Origin: Anaerofustis butyriciformans
Lineage (GTDB): Bacteria > Bacillota > Clostridia > Eubacteriales > Anaerofustaceae
DNA: 64,000 bases
Direction of reading: 5' to 3'
NCBI RefSeq assembly: GCF_036289385.1
Contig: NZ_JAYFFH010000004.1
Coordinates: forward strand, 1 to 64,000
Positions 27,638 through 36,345 of this stretch are shown here, piece after piece (position 1 is the stretch's first letter; each line of letters begins with the position of its first letter). Below the pieces are notes generated by a model. That model worked only from the letters and a program-made list of their open reading frames with translations. It made no database searches and was not told the origin of the DNA. A program made the translations under genes and the position numbers.

Positions 27638-29098
27638 TTTATAAATACATAAACTTCCTATAGATATTATAGATATAATTAACGCAATAACATAATAAAC
27701 AACATTATTTTCATCTGATGTATTCACGGAAGATAATGCAGTTTGAGTTTTATTATTCGTTTCATTATTTATACTGCTATCATTTTTATTTTGATCTTTT
27801 GGCGGAATATAGTTTTCATCTTCATATCCACATATACTGCATTTACCATCTTCATAATCGTGTATTTCAAAGTTAGCTGTAATAGTAACGTCATTATTCG
27901 GCATTGTAAATGTCGTTTCTTTTGCATTTTCATCAGCTAAAACAACACCTTCTCCACTTACTATAGTCCATGAAATAAAATGTTCATTTTCATTATTCTC
28001 TTTTTTTGCTTTTATAGTTACTATTTTTCCAGGCAAATAATACCCACTTCCACTTCCATTTTCAACAGTTAATTTATAAATTCCAGCTTTAATTAAATGT
28101 GCATAGTCACTCCACTTATCCTCCTTTTTGTAAGTATCAACACTTAAAGAAGGAACATAAATATCAGAAAGACTGCTGCAGCTATAAAAAACATTATCTC
28201 CAAGCTTTGCAGGATCTTCGCTCATTAAATAAACTCTTTCTAAAAAAGAACAATTATAAAATGCATCTAAACCAATTGATTTCACTGACTTTGGTATAAT
28301 TATTTCTTCTAATTTTGTACAAAAAGCAAAAGAATTTTCGCCAATAGAAGTTACACTTTCTGGAATATTTATTTCTGTTAATGAATAACAGCAGTCAAAA
28401 GCCAAATTTCCTATTGATGTTACGCCTTCTGGTAAAGTTATTTTTGCTAAATTTTCACATTTATTAAATGTACCTTCTTCTATTGATGTTATACCTTCAG
28501 GTATTGTTATTTCAGTTAATCCTATACAATTATAAAACGCACCTTCACCAATTGATGTTATACTTTCCGGTATGATTATTTCTGATAAATTTTCGCAATT
28601 ATAAAATACATATTCACCAATTGACGTTACTTTATTTGGTATAGTTATTTGTGATAATTTACTACAATTAAAGAATGCTAAATTCCCGATTGATGTTATA
28701 TTATCAGGTATAGTTATTTTATTAAGCCCCGTACAAGAATGAAAAACTCCTTCACCAATTGATGTTATACTACTAGGGATACTTACTTCTGTTAGCCTGA
28801 TACAATTATAAAACGCCCAATCGCTAATTGATACAATCCTATATTCTTCTCCCGAAACATCCTTTATTTCTCCTGTTAAATCAATAGTAGTAAAACTTCC
28901 ATTTTCATTATTCCCAATTGTAAACTCGTTGCCATTTGCCGTTACATTGTTTATTACTATACCTTCTTCATTTGTTAAAGTTGCAGCCTGTTCATCATAA
29001 ATCCAGTCTCCTAAAGCAGCAAAACTTTCCCTTGGAATAAATACAAAAGCAAAACATAAGACAAACATAAATAAATATTTGAGAATTTTCTTTTTCAT
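27620..29098 (-). CDS. BspA-type leucine-rich-repeat surface protein 2
   Basis: A 492-residue paralogue of the protein encoded just downstream, with the same order: signal peptide (FMFVLCFAFVFIPRESFA), N-domain (GDWIYDEQAATLTNEEG), about 9 LRR_5 repeats, an InlB-B-like repeat (FTMPNNDVTITANFE), a KCSICGY motif, a low-complexity spacer and the anchor VNTSDENNVVYYV plus membrane helix and YKNKKGC. Start: ATG at 29098 after AAGGAG. Leader, coding ends and terminator resemble those of protein 1, so the whole unit was duplicated and the repeat number then changed. It is probably cell-surface bound. Confidence 0.88.
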   Translation of the reverse strand: MKKKILKYLFMFVLCFAFVFIPRESFAALGDWIYDEQAATLTNEEGIVINNVTANGNEFTIGNNENGSFTTIDLTGEIKDVSGEEYRIVSISDWAFYNCIRLTEVSIPSSITSIGEGVFHSCTGLNKITIPDNITSIGNLAFFNCSKLSQITIPNKVTSIGEYVFYNCENLSEIIIPESITSIGEGAFYNCIGLTEITIPEGITSIEEGTFNKCENLAKITLPEGVTSIGNLAFDCCYSLTEINIPESVTSIGENSFAFCTKLEEIIIPKSVKSIGLDAFYNCSFLERVYLMSEDPAKLGDNVFYSCSSLSDIYVPSLSVDTYKKEDKWSDYAHLIKAGIYKLTVENGSGSGYYLPGKIVTIKAKKENNENEHFISWTIVSGEGVVLADENAKETTFTMPNNDVTITANFEIHDYEDGKCSICGYEDENYIPPKDQNKNDSSINNETNNKTQTALSSVNTSDENNVVYYVIALIISIISIGSLCIYKNKKGC

Positions 29099-29160
29099 GG
29101 CTTTCTCCTTAAATTTTAACGTTATAATTATTTTATCATGTTTAGTACTTATTTGTATAT

Positions 29161-29186
29161 TACCCATTTTTTGCCAAAAATGGGTA
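29161..29186. promoter_or_regulatory. Inverted repeat upstream of LRR protein 2
   Basis: TACCCATTTTT and AAAAATGGGTA are perfect 11-base arms around TGCC, 62 bases before the ATG, at the same place as the repeat before protein 1. The loop has changed while both arms are kept, which argues for function. Confidence 0.6.
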
Positions 29187-29269
29187 ATAATAACTATATA
29201 ACTTTTCTTAATTTAATTATTATTTCTTCATTTATTAAATAAGTTTACAAACAAAACTTATTTCTACAA

Positions 29270-29296
29270 AAAAAGAGCTTATAATAAGCTCTTTTT
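29270..29296 (-). terminator. Terminator of the hisS-aspS unit
   Basis: AAAAGAGCTT and AAGCTCTTTT pair around ATAAT with T-runs; it abuts the stop of the DUF896 gene. Confidence 0.85.
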
Positions 29297-29514
29297 TATT
29301 GTTTTTTTCTTCTGTTAAATTCTTTTAAAGGAATAGTACTTCCGTCTTCTCTTTCAACAACAATATTATCAACGGTATTTTTGAAATTTCTTCTAATATT
29401 ACCAAGATAAATTTTATATAGTTCTTGTTGTTCTTTTAATTCTTCATCTGTAAGTCCAACAGTTTTCTTCTTTTTTGCAAGTTCGTTTATTCTATCAATT
29501 TGTTTTTTATCCAT
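29296..29514 (-). CDS. DUF896 family protein
   Basis: A 72-residue protein with the YnzC/DUF896 layout: an N-terminal helical hairpin RINELAKKKKTVGLTDEELKEQ followed by LRKIYL-like YKIYLGNIRRNFKNTVDNI. Members are small two-helix proteins, associated in Bacillus with the SOS-linked yneA region; no activity is known. It overlaps the stop of aspS by one base, so it is the last gene of the hisS-aspS transcript. Confidence 0.85.
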   Translation of the reverse strand: MDKKQIDRINELAKKKKTVGLTDEELKEQQELYKIYLGNIRRNFKNTVDNIVVEREDGSTIPLKEFNRRKKQ

Positions 29515-31301
29515 TATTCTTCCTCATCAACAACTTCAATGCCTAGTTCTTCAAGTTGTTCTTCACTTACGATACTTGGAGCATCTGACATTAAACAAGA
29601 GTGGTTTTGAGTTTTAGGGAATGCAATAACGTCTCTTATGTTTTCTGTTCCAACTAAAAGCATGATCATTCTATCTAAACCAAATGCTAAACCACCATGT
29701 GGAGGTGTTCCGTATTTTAAAGCTTTTAACAAGAAACCGAATTTATTTTCAGCTTCTTCATCAGAGAAACCAAGAACATTGAATACTCTTTGTTGTACAT
29801 CACCTGAATGGATTCTGATACTTCCTCCACCCATTTCAACTCCATTTACTACAAGGTCATAAGCTTTTGCTCTTACACTTGCAGGATCACTTTCAAGTTT
29901 ATCAAGATCTTCATCCATTGGAGCAGTGAAAGGATGATGCATTGCTTTAAATCTCTTTTCATTTTCATCATATTCAAACATTGGGAAGTTTGTAACCCAT
30001 AAGAAATTAAAACCTTCATCCATTTTAATATCTGCTTTTTTAGCAATATGAAGTCTTAAGTTTCCTAAAGAATCATAAACAACCTTATTTTTATCTGCAA
30101 CAATAAATACGATATCTCCGTTTTCTGCTTTAGCTCTTTCTAAAATACCATTTGTTTCTTCTTCACTTAAGAATTTTGTAATTTGAGATTTAATTGAACC
30201 GTCTTCATTTACAGCAATCCAAGCAAGACCTTTTGCACCATATGTTTTAACATAATCAACTAATGCGTCAATATCTCTTCTAGAGAAGAAACTTGCAAGA
30301 CCTTTTGCGTTTATTGCTCTTACGCTTCCGCCGTTTTTGATTGGCCCTGCAAATACATTAAATTTACAATCTTTTAAAATATCACTTAAATCAAAAAGTT
30401 CCATTCCAAATCTTGTATCAGGTTTATCAGAACCAAATCTGTCCATTGCTTCTTGATATTCCATTCTCATAATAGGAGTTTCAATATCATAATCAATGAT
30501 TTCTTTGAAAATCTTTTTAACAAGTCTTTCATTTACGTCAATAACATCATCAACATCAACAAAACTCATTTCAAGGTCAATTTGAGTAAATTCAGGTTGT
30601 CTGTCTTGTCTTAAGTCTTCATCCCTGAAACATTTTACTATTTGATAATATCTATCCATTCCGGCAATCATTAAAATTTGTTTAAATAATTGTGGTGATT
30701 GTGGAAGTCCAAAGAATTTTCCTTTTCTTACTCTACTTGGAACAAGGAAGTCTCTGGCACCTTCAGGTGTAGGTTTTCCAAGGAATGGAGTTTCAATTTC
30801 TAAAAATCCTTCACTATCTAAGAAGTTTCTTACAATAGAACATGTTTTTGCTCTTGTAATAAGATTATTTTTAATGCCTTCTTTTCTAAGGTCTAAGAAT
30901 CTATATTCAAGTCTTGTTGCTTCATTTGCATTATCTGTTTCATCGATATAAATAGGTGGTGTATTTGCTGTATCAAGAACTTCCATTGTATCAAGTTTAA
31001 GTTCAAGTTCACCTGTTTCAATATTTGGGTTGAAGTTTTCTTCATCTCTTAAAACAACTTCACCTGTTACTTTAAGTACATATTCATTTCTAATATGTTC
31101 TGCTTTTTCAAATACTTCTTTATTAAGTTCACTATTTGCAACTAATTGCATAATACCGCTTCTGTCTCTTAAATGAATGAAAATAACCCCGCCAAGGTCT
31201 CTTCTTCTTTGTACCCAACCTGCAAGGGTAACTGTTTTTCCTAAATCTTCTTTTGTTATTTCTGCACACATGCATGTTCTATAACTTGTTTTTCTCTTCA
31301 T
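29514..31301 (-). CDS. aspS: Aspartyl-tRNA synthetase
   Basis: Class II synthetase of 595 residues. N-terminal OB fold (GWVQRRRDLGGVIFIHLRDRSG), motif 2 (CFRDEDLRQDRQPEFTQID), the bacterial GAD insert and motif 3 (PPHGGLAFGLDRMIMLL) are all present. It is one base apart from hisS. The leader T-box appears to carry an AAC (Asn) specifier, so this could be a non-discriminating enzyme that also loads tRNA-Asn for the Asp/Glu amidotransferase route. The sequence alone does not prove that. Confidence 0.95.
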   Translation of the reverse strand: MKRKTSYRTCMCAEITKEDLGKTVTLAGWVQRRRDLGGVIFIHLRDRSGIMQLVANSELNKEVFEKAEHIRNEYVLKVTGEVVLRDEENFNPNIETGELELKLDTMEVLDTANTPPIYIDETDNANEATRLEYRFLDLRKEGIKNNLITRAKTCSIVRNFLDSEGFLEIETPFLGKPTPEGARDFLVPSRVRKGKFFGLPQSPQLFKQILMIAGMDRYYQIVKCFRDEDLRQDRQPEFTQIDLEMSFVDVDDVIDVNERLVKKIFKEIIDYDIETPIMRMEYQEAMDRFGSDKPDTRFGMELFDLSDILKDCKFNVFAGPIKNGGSVRAINAKGLASFFSRRDIDALVDYVKTYGAKGLAWIAVNEDGSIKSQITKFLSEEETNGILERAKAENGDIVFIVADKNKVVYDSLGNLRLHIAKKADIKMDEGFNFLWVTNFPMFEYDENEKRFKAMHHPFTAPMDEDLDKLESDPASVRAKAYDLVVNGVEMGGGSIRIHSGDVQQRVFNVLGFSDEEAENKFGFLLKALKYGTPPHGGLAFGLDRMIMLLVGTENIRDVIAFPKTQNHSCLMSDAPSIVSEEQLEELGIEVVDEEE

Positions 31302-31302
31302 C

Positions 31303-32577
31303 TTACTCTCCTAATTTTTCTTTTATATATTCAAATAAATTTTCTATATTAACTTCTTCTTGTTCTTTAGAGCGCATATCTCTTAGAGTATAAACTCCTT
31401 TTTGAAGTTCATCTTCACCTAAAATTGCAGTATATTTTGTATTAACTTTATTTGCATATTTCATTTGAGCCTTTAAGCTTCTATCCATAACATCGATACT
31501 TGCTTTAATACCGCTATCTGTAAGTTTCTTAAATGTCTTAAAAGCAACTTTTGAAGCTTCTTTTCCAACAGGAGCCAAATATACATCAATCTCATCATCT
31601 TCTAAGTCATTTAAAAGTCCTTGTTCTTCCATAATAAGCATTAATCTTTCAAGTCCAAGCCCAAACCCAACTCCAGGAGTATCAGGACCGCCTATCATCT
31701 TAACAAGACCGTTATATCTTCCTCCGCCACATACTGTTCCTTGTGAGCCTAAGTCAGTAGAAACAAACTCAAAAGCCGTTTGTGTATAATAATCAAGTCC
31801 TCTTACTATTTTAGGATCTACAACAAACTCAATTTCAGCATTTGTAAGATAATCTTTTACACTTTCAAAATGTTCATTACATTCTTCACATAAATAATCA
31901 ACCATTAAAGGTGCATCTTTAAGAAGTGTTTTACAATGTTCGTTTTTACAGTCTAAAATTCTCATTGGATTTTTATTAAGTCTATCTCTACAGTCTTCGC
32001 AAAGTTCATTTTCAAATGGTTTTACATATTCTTTTAACTTTTCATAATATGCGCTTCTGCATTTTGGACAGCCTACACTGTTTATTCTAAGTTGTAAGCC
32101 TTTTATTCCAAGTTTTTTAAATAAAGTTCTTACAAGCATTATTACTTCTGCATCCATACTTGCAGAATATGAACCTATTGCTTCAATACCAAATTGATGG
32201 AATTGTCTTTGTCTTCCTTTTTGTGGTCTTTCACTTCTAAAACATGATGTAATATAATATAGTTTAGTAGGTGTAATTCCACTTGACATACCATGTTCAA
32301 TATAAGCTCTTATTACTGAGCTTGTTCCTTCCGGCTTAAGAGCAAATACATCTTTACCTCTGTGATTTAGAGTGTACATCTCTTTACTTACAATATCTGT
32401 ACTTTCTCCTACCCCTCTGTCAAAAAGTGCATAATGTTCAAAATCAGGCACTCTGATTTGCTTATAGTTAAATGTTTTGCATATTTCTTTTATTTTACCT
32501 TCAACCATTTCCCAAGCTTTTACTTCATCAGGTAAAAGGTCTCTTGTTCCTTTAGGTGCAAATATTTTACTTCCCAT
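31303..32577 (-). CDS. hisS: Histidyl-tRNA synthetase
   Basis: Class II synthetase of 424 residues. PKGTRDLLPDEV is at the N-terminus, motif 2 is TSCFRSERPQKGRQRQFHQFG, the His-specific motif is VRGLDYYTQTAFEF, and motif 3 is PGVGFGLGLERLMLI. A Cys-rich insert (ELCEDCRDRL, CKNEHC, LCEECNEHF) lies near residues 195-240, as in many clostridial HisRS. It is the first gene of the operon under the T-box. Confidence 0.95.
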   Translation of the reverse strand: MGSKIFAPKGTRDLLPDEVKAWEMVEGKIKEICKTFNYKQIRVPDFEHYALFDRGVGESTDIVSKEMYTLNHRGKDVFALKPEGTSSVIRAYIEHGMSSGITPTKLYYITSCFRSERPQKGRQRQFHQFGIEAIGSYSASMDAEVIMLVRTLFKKLGIKGLQLRINSVGCPKCRSAYYEKLKEYVKPFENELCEDCRDRLNKNPMRILDCKNEHCKTLLKDAPLMVDYLCEECNEHFESVKDYLTNAEIEFVVDPKIVRGLDYYTQTAFEFVSTDLGSQGTVCGGGRYNGLVKMIGGPDTPGVGFGLGLERLMLIMEEQGLLNDLEDDEIDVYLAPVGKEASKVAFKTFKKLTDSGIKASIDVMDRSLKAQMKYANKVNTKYTAILGEDELQKGVYTLRDMRSKEQEEVNIENLFEYIKEKLGE

Positions 32578-32582
32578 TTTAT

Positions 32583-32830
32583 TTCCCTTTCTATATAAAA
32601 TAAGCCCCTGACATAAAAACTATGTCAGGGACGAGAATTCATTTCCCGCGGTGCCACCCCAATTGGTATAATACCCGCTTTTTATTAAATTGTTAAGCGT
32701 ATGTGTAAGTTGTTTTTCAAAGTAACAGAGCATAAAAAATGCTTCCAGTCACGGCATTTTCTCCCTGATATGATGTTAAATCTACTCTTCTTACCGCTTA
32801 TAATCAAGTATTTCTATTATAATTTTATTA
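32583..32830 (-). promoter_or_regulatory. T-box leader of hisS-aspS
   Basis: On the minus strand the T-box core GGGTGGCACCGCGG is followed by a terminator with arms CCCCTGACATA and TATGTCAGGGG. Stem I is visible (AAGCG/CGCTT, GTAAG/CTTAC, and AGTAGA on the 5' side). The 3' side of the specifier loop reads GAAAAACA, which fits GAA-x-NNN-A with AAC as specifier (asparagine). Uncharged tRNA binding would favour the antiterminator and raise synthetase expression. The class is certain; the specifier is a reading by eye. Confidence 0.9.
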
Positions 32831-32951
32831 AGCCCTATTGTCAACAAATAAGGGTAAAAATATACAGTTATTTTATATTTTTTATTTATATATGAAATTA
32901 AAAAATTTACTTATAAATTAATCCTTTTACTAAATTAAATTATTAATATAA

Positions 32952-32985
32952 AAAGCTGTTAATATATATTAACAGCTTTTTCTCT
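32952..32985 (-). terminator. Terminator after LRR protein 3
   Basis: AAAAGCTGTTAATA and TATTAACAGCTTTT form a long stem with T-runs. The stretch 32830-32950 before it holds only AT-rich sequence. Confidence 0.85.
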
Positions 32986-34270
32986 TTTTATAAATAACTA
33001 AACTTCCTAAACCTATAATAGATACAATAAGACCTAAAATATAATAAATAAAATTATTTTGGTCTGATGTATTAACAGAAGAATTATTTTTATTATTTTG
33101 TGTAATTTCACTCGTATCGGAACTTACATTATCATTATTATTATCATCATCTTTTGTTGGAACATAATTAGGGTCGTCATATCCGCAAATGCTACATTTT
33201 CCATTAACATAATCATGTGCTTCAAAATTTGCCACTACAGTAGTGTCATAGTTAGGCATTGTAATAGTTGTTTCTCTTGCATTTTCATTTGCAATAATAC
33301 TATTACTTTTAGGAGAAGCAAATACACTCCAATATGAAAAATGTTCTTTTTCATTATCTTCATTTGCTTTTATGGTTACAATTTCTCCATCTCCATAATT
33401 TCCGCTACCAGTTCCATTTTGAACTGTTAATTTTGTTTTTATGTAATCTACACTATCTATATATTTAGACCATATAGGATCATTTTTATATTTTTCTAAA
33501 TTACTATATGAAATATAAATTTTTGCTTCATTAAAAGAACCTAATATTTCACCTCCAATAGAAGGTGGATTTTCACTTAATAAATAAACGGCTTTAAGAG
33601 ATTTACATGAAGAAAAGATATCTATACCCATATTTGTTACACTTGCAGGAATAGTTATTTCTTCTAATGATTCACAATACCTAAATGCACACATTTCTAT
33701 CGTAGTCAAATTATTCGGCAAAACAACTATAGATAATGATCTACATCCATCAAATGTCCTTTCTTTTATTGTTGTTATATTATTTGGTATTATTATTTTT
33801 TCTAATGATGCACAATATTGAAAAGCTCCATCCCCTATGTATGTTAAACTATTAGGCAAATTTATTTTATTTAACTTTTCGCAATTATAAAATGCACTGC
33901 CACCAATTGAAGTTATACTTTCAGGTAAAACCATCTCTTCTAATAAACGATAATTAAAAAAAGAATCTTCTCCGATTTCTAAAATTTCATATTCTTTTTC
34001 AGGATTAGAAACATCTGTTATTTTTCCCGATAAATCAATGCTAGAAACAGTTTTTAAATTATCATTAAAACGATTATCCCCTATTGTAAGCATTCCTTCA
34101 TTTTCTGTTACATTTTATATTACTACTGACGCATATTCACTATTAATTAATGTTCCGTTTTCATATTTCCAATCATTAGTTGCCGCAAAACTTTGTGTAG
34201 GCATAAAAAGAAACATAAATGCAAAACAGATTATAAACATAAAGAAATATTTATATATTTCTCTTCCCAT
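32969..34270 (-). pseudogene. LRR surface protein 3, cut by an in-frame TAA
   Basis: The gene begins at the ATG at 34268-34270, 7 bases after AGAGGAG, and codes a signal peptide (FMFIICFAFMFLFMPTQSFA) and the N-domain (NDWKYENGTLINSEY). At codon 52 it meets TAA (34115-34117), where the paralogues have an Asn in INNVT. The frame then stays open to the end: about 6 LRR_5 repeats, an InlB-B-like repeat (NYDTTVVANFE), KCSICGY, a poly-Asn spacer and VNTSDQNNFIYYI with membrane helix and YKKRKSC. Everything but the one codon looks intact, so the loss is recent, or the stop is read through. Without readthrough only a 51-residue secreted fragment is made. Confidence 0.85.
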
Positions 34271-34348
34271 GACATTCTCCTCTATAAACTATTATTTCAA
34301 TTTATTATAACAAAAAATTATACATTTTTTTATTTAAAATTAAACAAT

Positions 34349-34370
34349 TTTATTTAAACGTTTAAATAAA
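34349..34370. promoter_or_regulatory. Perfect 22-base palindrome at the PH-domain gene promoter
   Basis: TTTATTTAAAC and GTTTAAATAAA meet with no spacer. The palindrome covers the -35 position of a promoter whose -10 is TATAAT (34378-34383). It is a good operator candidate for a dimeric repressor; the protein is unknown. Confidence 0.6.
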
Positions 34371-34412
34371 CATATGATATAATATAGAAAATAAACTAAG
34401 GGGGAAATTATT

Positions 34413-34784
34413 ATGCCAGAAGTAAACGAAATTTTAATATGGACGTTTGCAGCAGAATGCCCTATTCCTGCAGATGTACAAGAATTACTTGTAGAAGGAG
34501 AACAACCTGTAGCGGCATATAAAACAATAAGAGACAGTGCTGTTTTTACAACAAAAAGACTTATTGTAAGAGATGCTCAAGGACTTAAAGGGAAAAAAGT
34601 AGAAATATATTCTCTTCCTTATACATCAATAGATATGTGGAGCACAGAAAATGCAGGCGGATTTTTAGATATGAATGCTGAAGTAGAATTATGGACAAAA
34701 GTCGGACATATTAAAGTTAATTTAAAAAAAGGTGTGGACATAAGAAAATTTGACAAATTAATATCAAATGCAGTTCTAAAATAA
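34413..34784 (+). CDS. Bacterial PH-domain protein
   Basis: A 123-residue single-domain protein. EGEQPVAAYKTIRDSAVFTTKRLIVRDAQGLKGKKVEIYSLPYTSIDMWSTE, then AEVELWT and the closing amphipathic helix (IRKFDKLISNAVL), match the small bacterial PH-domain family (YvbH-like), which forms rings in solved structures. Function is not established; some members are tied to envelope stress. It has GGGGGAAA before the ATG and a strong promoter overlapped by a palindrome. Confidence 0.85.
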   Translation: MPEVNEILIWTFAAECPIPADVQELLVEGEQPVAAYKTIRDSAVFTTKRLIVRDAQGLKGKKVEIYSLPYTSIDMWSTENAGGFLDMNAEVELWTKVGHIKVNLKKGVDIRKFDKLISNAVLK

Positions 34785-34799
34785 ATTTTTTTATGTTTA

Positions 34800-34828
34800 T
34801 TGACAATATTTTATTATAATGATAATAT
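34800..34828 (+). promoter_or_regulatory. Promoter of thiC
   Basis: TTGACA and TAATAT are separated by 17 bases, ending about 18 bases before the TPP aptamer. Confidence 0.7.
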
Positions 34829-34845
34829 TTAATAAAATAATAAAT

Positions 34846-34981
34846 AGCAGGGGAGCTTACGCGTAGGCTGAGAAAAAAAACGATCGAATTTTGACCCTTA
34901 ACTTCGTATGGATAATGCCATGATATGTATGCTAATAATATTGTTAATTTTAAGCTTATCCATTTGGATAAGCTTTTTTTT
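34846..34981 (+). promoter_or_regulatory. TPP riboswitch of thiC
   Basis: The THI-box elements occur in order: CAGGGGAGC, GGCTGAGA, GACCCTTAAC and GGATAATGCC. A terminator follows (AAGCTTATCC / GGATAAGCTT with eight Ts, 34952-34981), 18 bases before the ATG. When thiamine pyrophosphate is bound the terminator should form and shut off thiC. Confidence 0.96.
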
Positions 34982-34998
34982 ATAAAAGGAGAAAACAA

Positions 34999-36306
34999 AT
35001 GAATTACACAACACAAATGGATGCGGCAAAAAAAGGTATCATAACAAAAGAAATGGAAATCGTCGCAAAAAAAGAACATATGGATATTAACAAATTAGTT
35101 AAGCTTGTTGCTGAAGGAAAAGTTATAATTCCATGCAACAAAAACCACAAATGCATTGATCCAAACGGAGTAGGCTCTATGCTTACAACAAAAATCAATG
35201 TAAATCTTGGAGTATCAAGAGACTTTAAAGATATGGATCTTGAAGTTGAAAAAGTAAACAATGCTGTAAAAATGGGTGCAGAATCAATCATGGACTTATC
35301 TTCTTATGGAGATACAAGAAAATTCAGAAGAAGACTTACAAGTGAATGCCCTGCAATGATAGGTACAGTTCCAATTTATGATGCGGTTGTATACTATCAT
35401 AAACCTCTTATAAAAATTACTGCAAAAGAATGGCTTGATATTGTAAGAATGCATGCAGAAGACGGTGTTGACTTTATGACAATACACTGCGGAATTAATA
35501 AAGAAACAATAACTAAATTTAAAAGAAACAAAAGACTTACAAATATCGTATCAAGAGGTGGTTCAATCATCTTTGCATGGATGGAAATGACAGGAGAAGA
35601 AAACCCATTCTATGAATATTATGATGAAGTTTTAGATATTTGTAGAGAATATGATGTAACTATGAGTCTTGGTGATGCTTGCCGTCCAGGTTCAATAGCA
35701 GACGGAACAGACGCAGCTCAAATCGAAGAACTTATAACTCTTGGAGAACTTACAAAAAGAGCATGGGAAAAAGATGTTCAAGTAATGATTGAAGGCCCTG
35801 GACATATGCCACTTAACCAAATAGCAGCTAATATGGAAATACAAAAAACACTTTGTCACGGTGCACCTTTCTATGTACTTGGACCTATAGTAACAGATGT
35901 AGCTCCTGGATATGACCATATAACATCTGCAATCGGTGGAGCAATCGCGGCTACATACGGAGCAAGTTTCCTTTGCTACGTAACCCCTGCAGAACATTTA
36001 AGACTTCCTAACTTAGATGATGTTAAAGAAGGAATCATCGCAACAAAAATTGCAGCTCACGCAGCTGATATTGCAAAGGGCGTTCCTCATGCAGCAGACT
36101 GGGATAACGAAATGAGTACAGCAAGAAAGAAACTTGACTGGGAAAAAATGTTTGAAATATGCATTGACCCTGAAAAAGCAAGAAGATACAGAGAAGAATC
36201 AAAACCAGAAAAAGAAGATACATGTTCAATGTGCGGTAACTTCTGTGCTGTAAAAAATACAAACAGAATTTTGGAAGGCGAAATCGTAAGTATCTTTGAT
36301 GAATAA
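34999..36306 (+). CDS. thiC: Phosphomethylpyrimidine synthase
   Basis: ThiC converts aminoimidazole ribotide to HMP-phosphate, the pyrimidine precursor of thiamine, using a radical SAM mechanism. The 435-residue length fits the anaerobic short form. GVGSMLTTKINVNLGVSRD near residue 55, EGPGHMPLNQIAANMEIQK near 258 and the C-terminal cluster motif CSMCGNFC are all present. AAAAGGAG precedes the ATG. It sits 10 kb from the thiSFGH-tenI operon, so the two halves of thiamine are controlled separately. Confidence 0.96.
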   Translation: MNYTTQMDAAKKGIITKEMEIVAKKEHMDINKLVKLVAEGKVIIPCNKNHKCIDPNGVGSMLTTKINVNLGVSRDFKDMDLEVEKVNNAVKMGAESIMDLSSYGDTRKFRRRLTSECPAMIGTVPIYDAVVYYHKPLIKITAKEWLDIVRMHAEDGVDFMTIHCGINKETITKFKRNKRLTNIVSRGGSIIFAWMEMTGEENPFYEYYDEVLDICREYDVTMSLGDACRPGSIADGTDAAQIEELITLGELTKRAWEKDVQVMIEGPGHMPLNQIAANMEIQKTLCHGAPFYVLGPIVTDVAPGYDHITSAIGGAIAATYGASFLCYVTPAEHLRLPNLDDVKEGIIATKIAAHAADIAKGVPHAADWDNEMSTARKKLDWEKMFEICIDPEKARRYREESKPEKEDTCSMCGNFCAVKNTNRILEGEIVSIFDE

Positions 36307-36310
36307 AATA

Positions 36311-36340
36311 AAAAAGACAGTTTTTAAACTGTCTTTTTTT
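36311..36340. terminator. Terminator between thiC and LRR protein 4
   Basis: AAAAGACAGTTT and AAACTGTCTTTT form a 12-bp stem with T-runs on both strands. Confidence 0.9.
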
Positions 36341-36345
36341 ATTAC

